Below are positions 22,484-22,763 of a stretch of DNA of 22,763 bases, piece after piece; positions within the stretch are counted from its first letter, which is position 1, and each line of letters begins with the position of its first letter. The position numbers were made by a program, and so were the translations under genes. Location: NCBI GenBank assembly GCA_017550775.1, contig JAFZOA010000575.1:1-22763 (forward strand), written 5' to 3'. The notes under the pieces are model-generated. The model searched no databases. It was not told the origin of the DNA and saw only the letters and a program-made list of their open reading frames with translations. The DNA comes from Ruminiclostridium sp. Lineage in GTDB: Bacteria; Bacillota_A; Clostridia; Oscillospirales; Ruminococcaceae.

Positions 22484-22763
22484 ATGTCAAAATACAGAAA
22501 TCTCAGAACACCCGCTATATTACTTTCCGCCGCTCTCCTGGTTTCGGGAGCTTCCGGCTGTTCGCAGAGCGCGTCCGCAGCCGGACTTGATTCCGGAAGG
22601 CTCAGTATCGTCTGCACGATCTTCCCCGAGTACGACTGGGTGAAGTGCATCATGGGCGACAAAGCCGCAAATGCGGACATAACCTACCTGCTCGACAACG
22701 GTATCGACCTGCACAACTACAGCCCCAGCGCCGATGATATCGTAAGGATATCGGGCTGCGACC
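22484..22763 (+). CDS. znuA: Metal ABC transporter substrate-binding lipoprotein, truncated by window end
   Basis: The first 93 residues are visible. A lipoprotein signal ends at S-G-A-S-G-C (Cys25). The mature part starts LSIVCTIFPEYDWVKCIMGD, the usual first strand and helix of cluster A-I (ZnuA/AdcA/MntC-type) binding proteins, and continues to LLDNGIDLHNYSPSADDIVR, which carries the first metal-ligand histidine of the family motif G-x-D-x-H-x-Y-x-P-S. It would deliver Zn or Mn to an ABC permease. ACGGAGGTC precedes the ATG. It shares the promoter at 22042 with the Cys/His-rich membrane protein gene. Its permease and ATPase may lie beyond the window or be those encoded at 13691-15227. Confidence 0.9.
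   Translation, partial: MSKYRNLRTPAILLSAALLVSGASGCSQSASAAGLDSGRLSIVCTIFPEYDWVKCIMGDKAANADITYLLDNGIDLHNYSPSADDIVRISGCD

Overview
The window is a compact, roughly 55% GC stretch of a Gram-positive chromosome, most likely a gut Clostridia member of the Oscillospiraceae/Ruminococcus type. This assignment is inferred from gene content and not proven. Supporting signs are AGGAGG-like ribosome sites before most genes, consensus sigma-A promoters, a bifunctional Rel enzyme, a YdbC/PC4 protein, an RsbU/SpoIIE-type phosphatase, a clostridial-type Lgt and a VTC-DUF4956-CotH operon. I see no rRNA, tRNA, CRISPR array, insertion sequence or prophage gene. About 26 protein genes fill nearly all the sequence.

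Layout. 1-3759 (minus strand): pseudo-phosphoesterase, YdbC, a DUF4190 membrane protein, then lgt, a cytosolic GH26 glycosidase and a truncated lipoprotein. A strong hairpin plus T-run sits directly in front of the lgt ribosome site. 3760-3920 holds divergent promoters that face each other. 3921-12885 (plus strand): a D,D-carboxypeptidase and rlmH (overlapping), an unusual membrane protein (HdeD-like membrane half plus candidate permuted papain-like half) overlapping an ADP-ribosylglycohydrolase-like gene, rel, a DtxR/MntR-type regulator, a membrane-anchored SGNH hydrolase, a DUF4358 lipoprotein and a small membrane protein. 12886-13690: a more AT-rich single-gene unit encoding a P-loop kinase with its own consensus promoter and flanking hairpins. 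13691-16919 (minus strand): a zinc/manganese-type ABC permease and ATPase, and a membrane PP2C-type phosphatase. 17193-20973 (plus strand): the VTC polyphosphate polymerase, DUF4956 membrane protein and CotH-type kinase operon. 21139-22763 (plus strand): a zinc-ribbon membrane protein, then a metal-uptake operon with a Fur/Zur-like operator, a Cys/His-rich small membrane protein and the start of a metal-binding lipoprotein.

How the genes work together. Three themes stand out. The first is metal homeostasis: a DtxR-type sensor, a transporter ATPase ending in a C-x-H/C-x-x-H tail, a His/Cys-rich membrane protein and a solute-binding lipoprotein. The second is envelope and surface work: Lgt with three lipoproteins for it to modify (four if the carboxypeptidase is lipidated), the carboxypeptidase, the SGNH hydrolase and the CotH operon. 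The third is signalling: Rel, the PP2C phosphatase and the ADP-ribosyl hydrolase-like protein. The observations I rate most worth following are the phosphoesterase that lost several catalytic residues, the two-gene unit at 5940-8376, the FDPSS repeats of the CotH kinase, and the metal-uptake operator with its Cys/His-rich partners.
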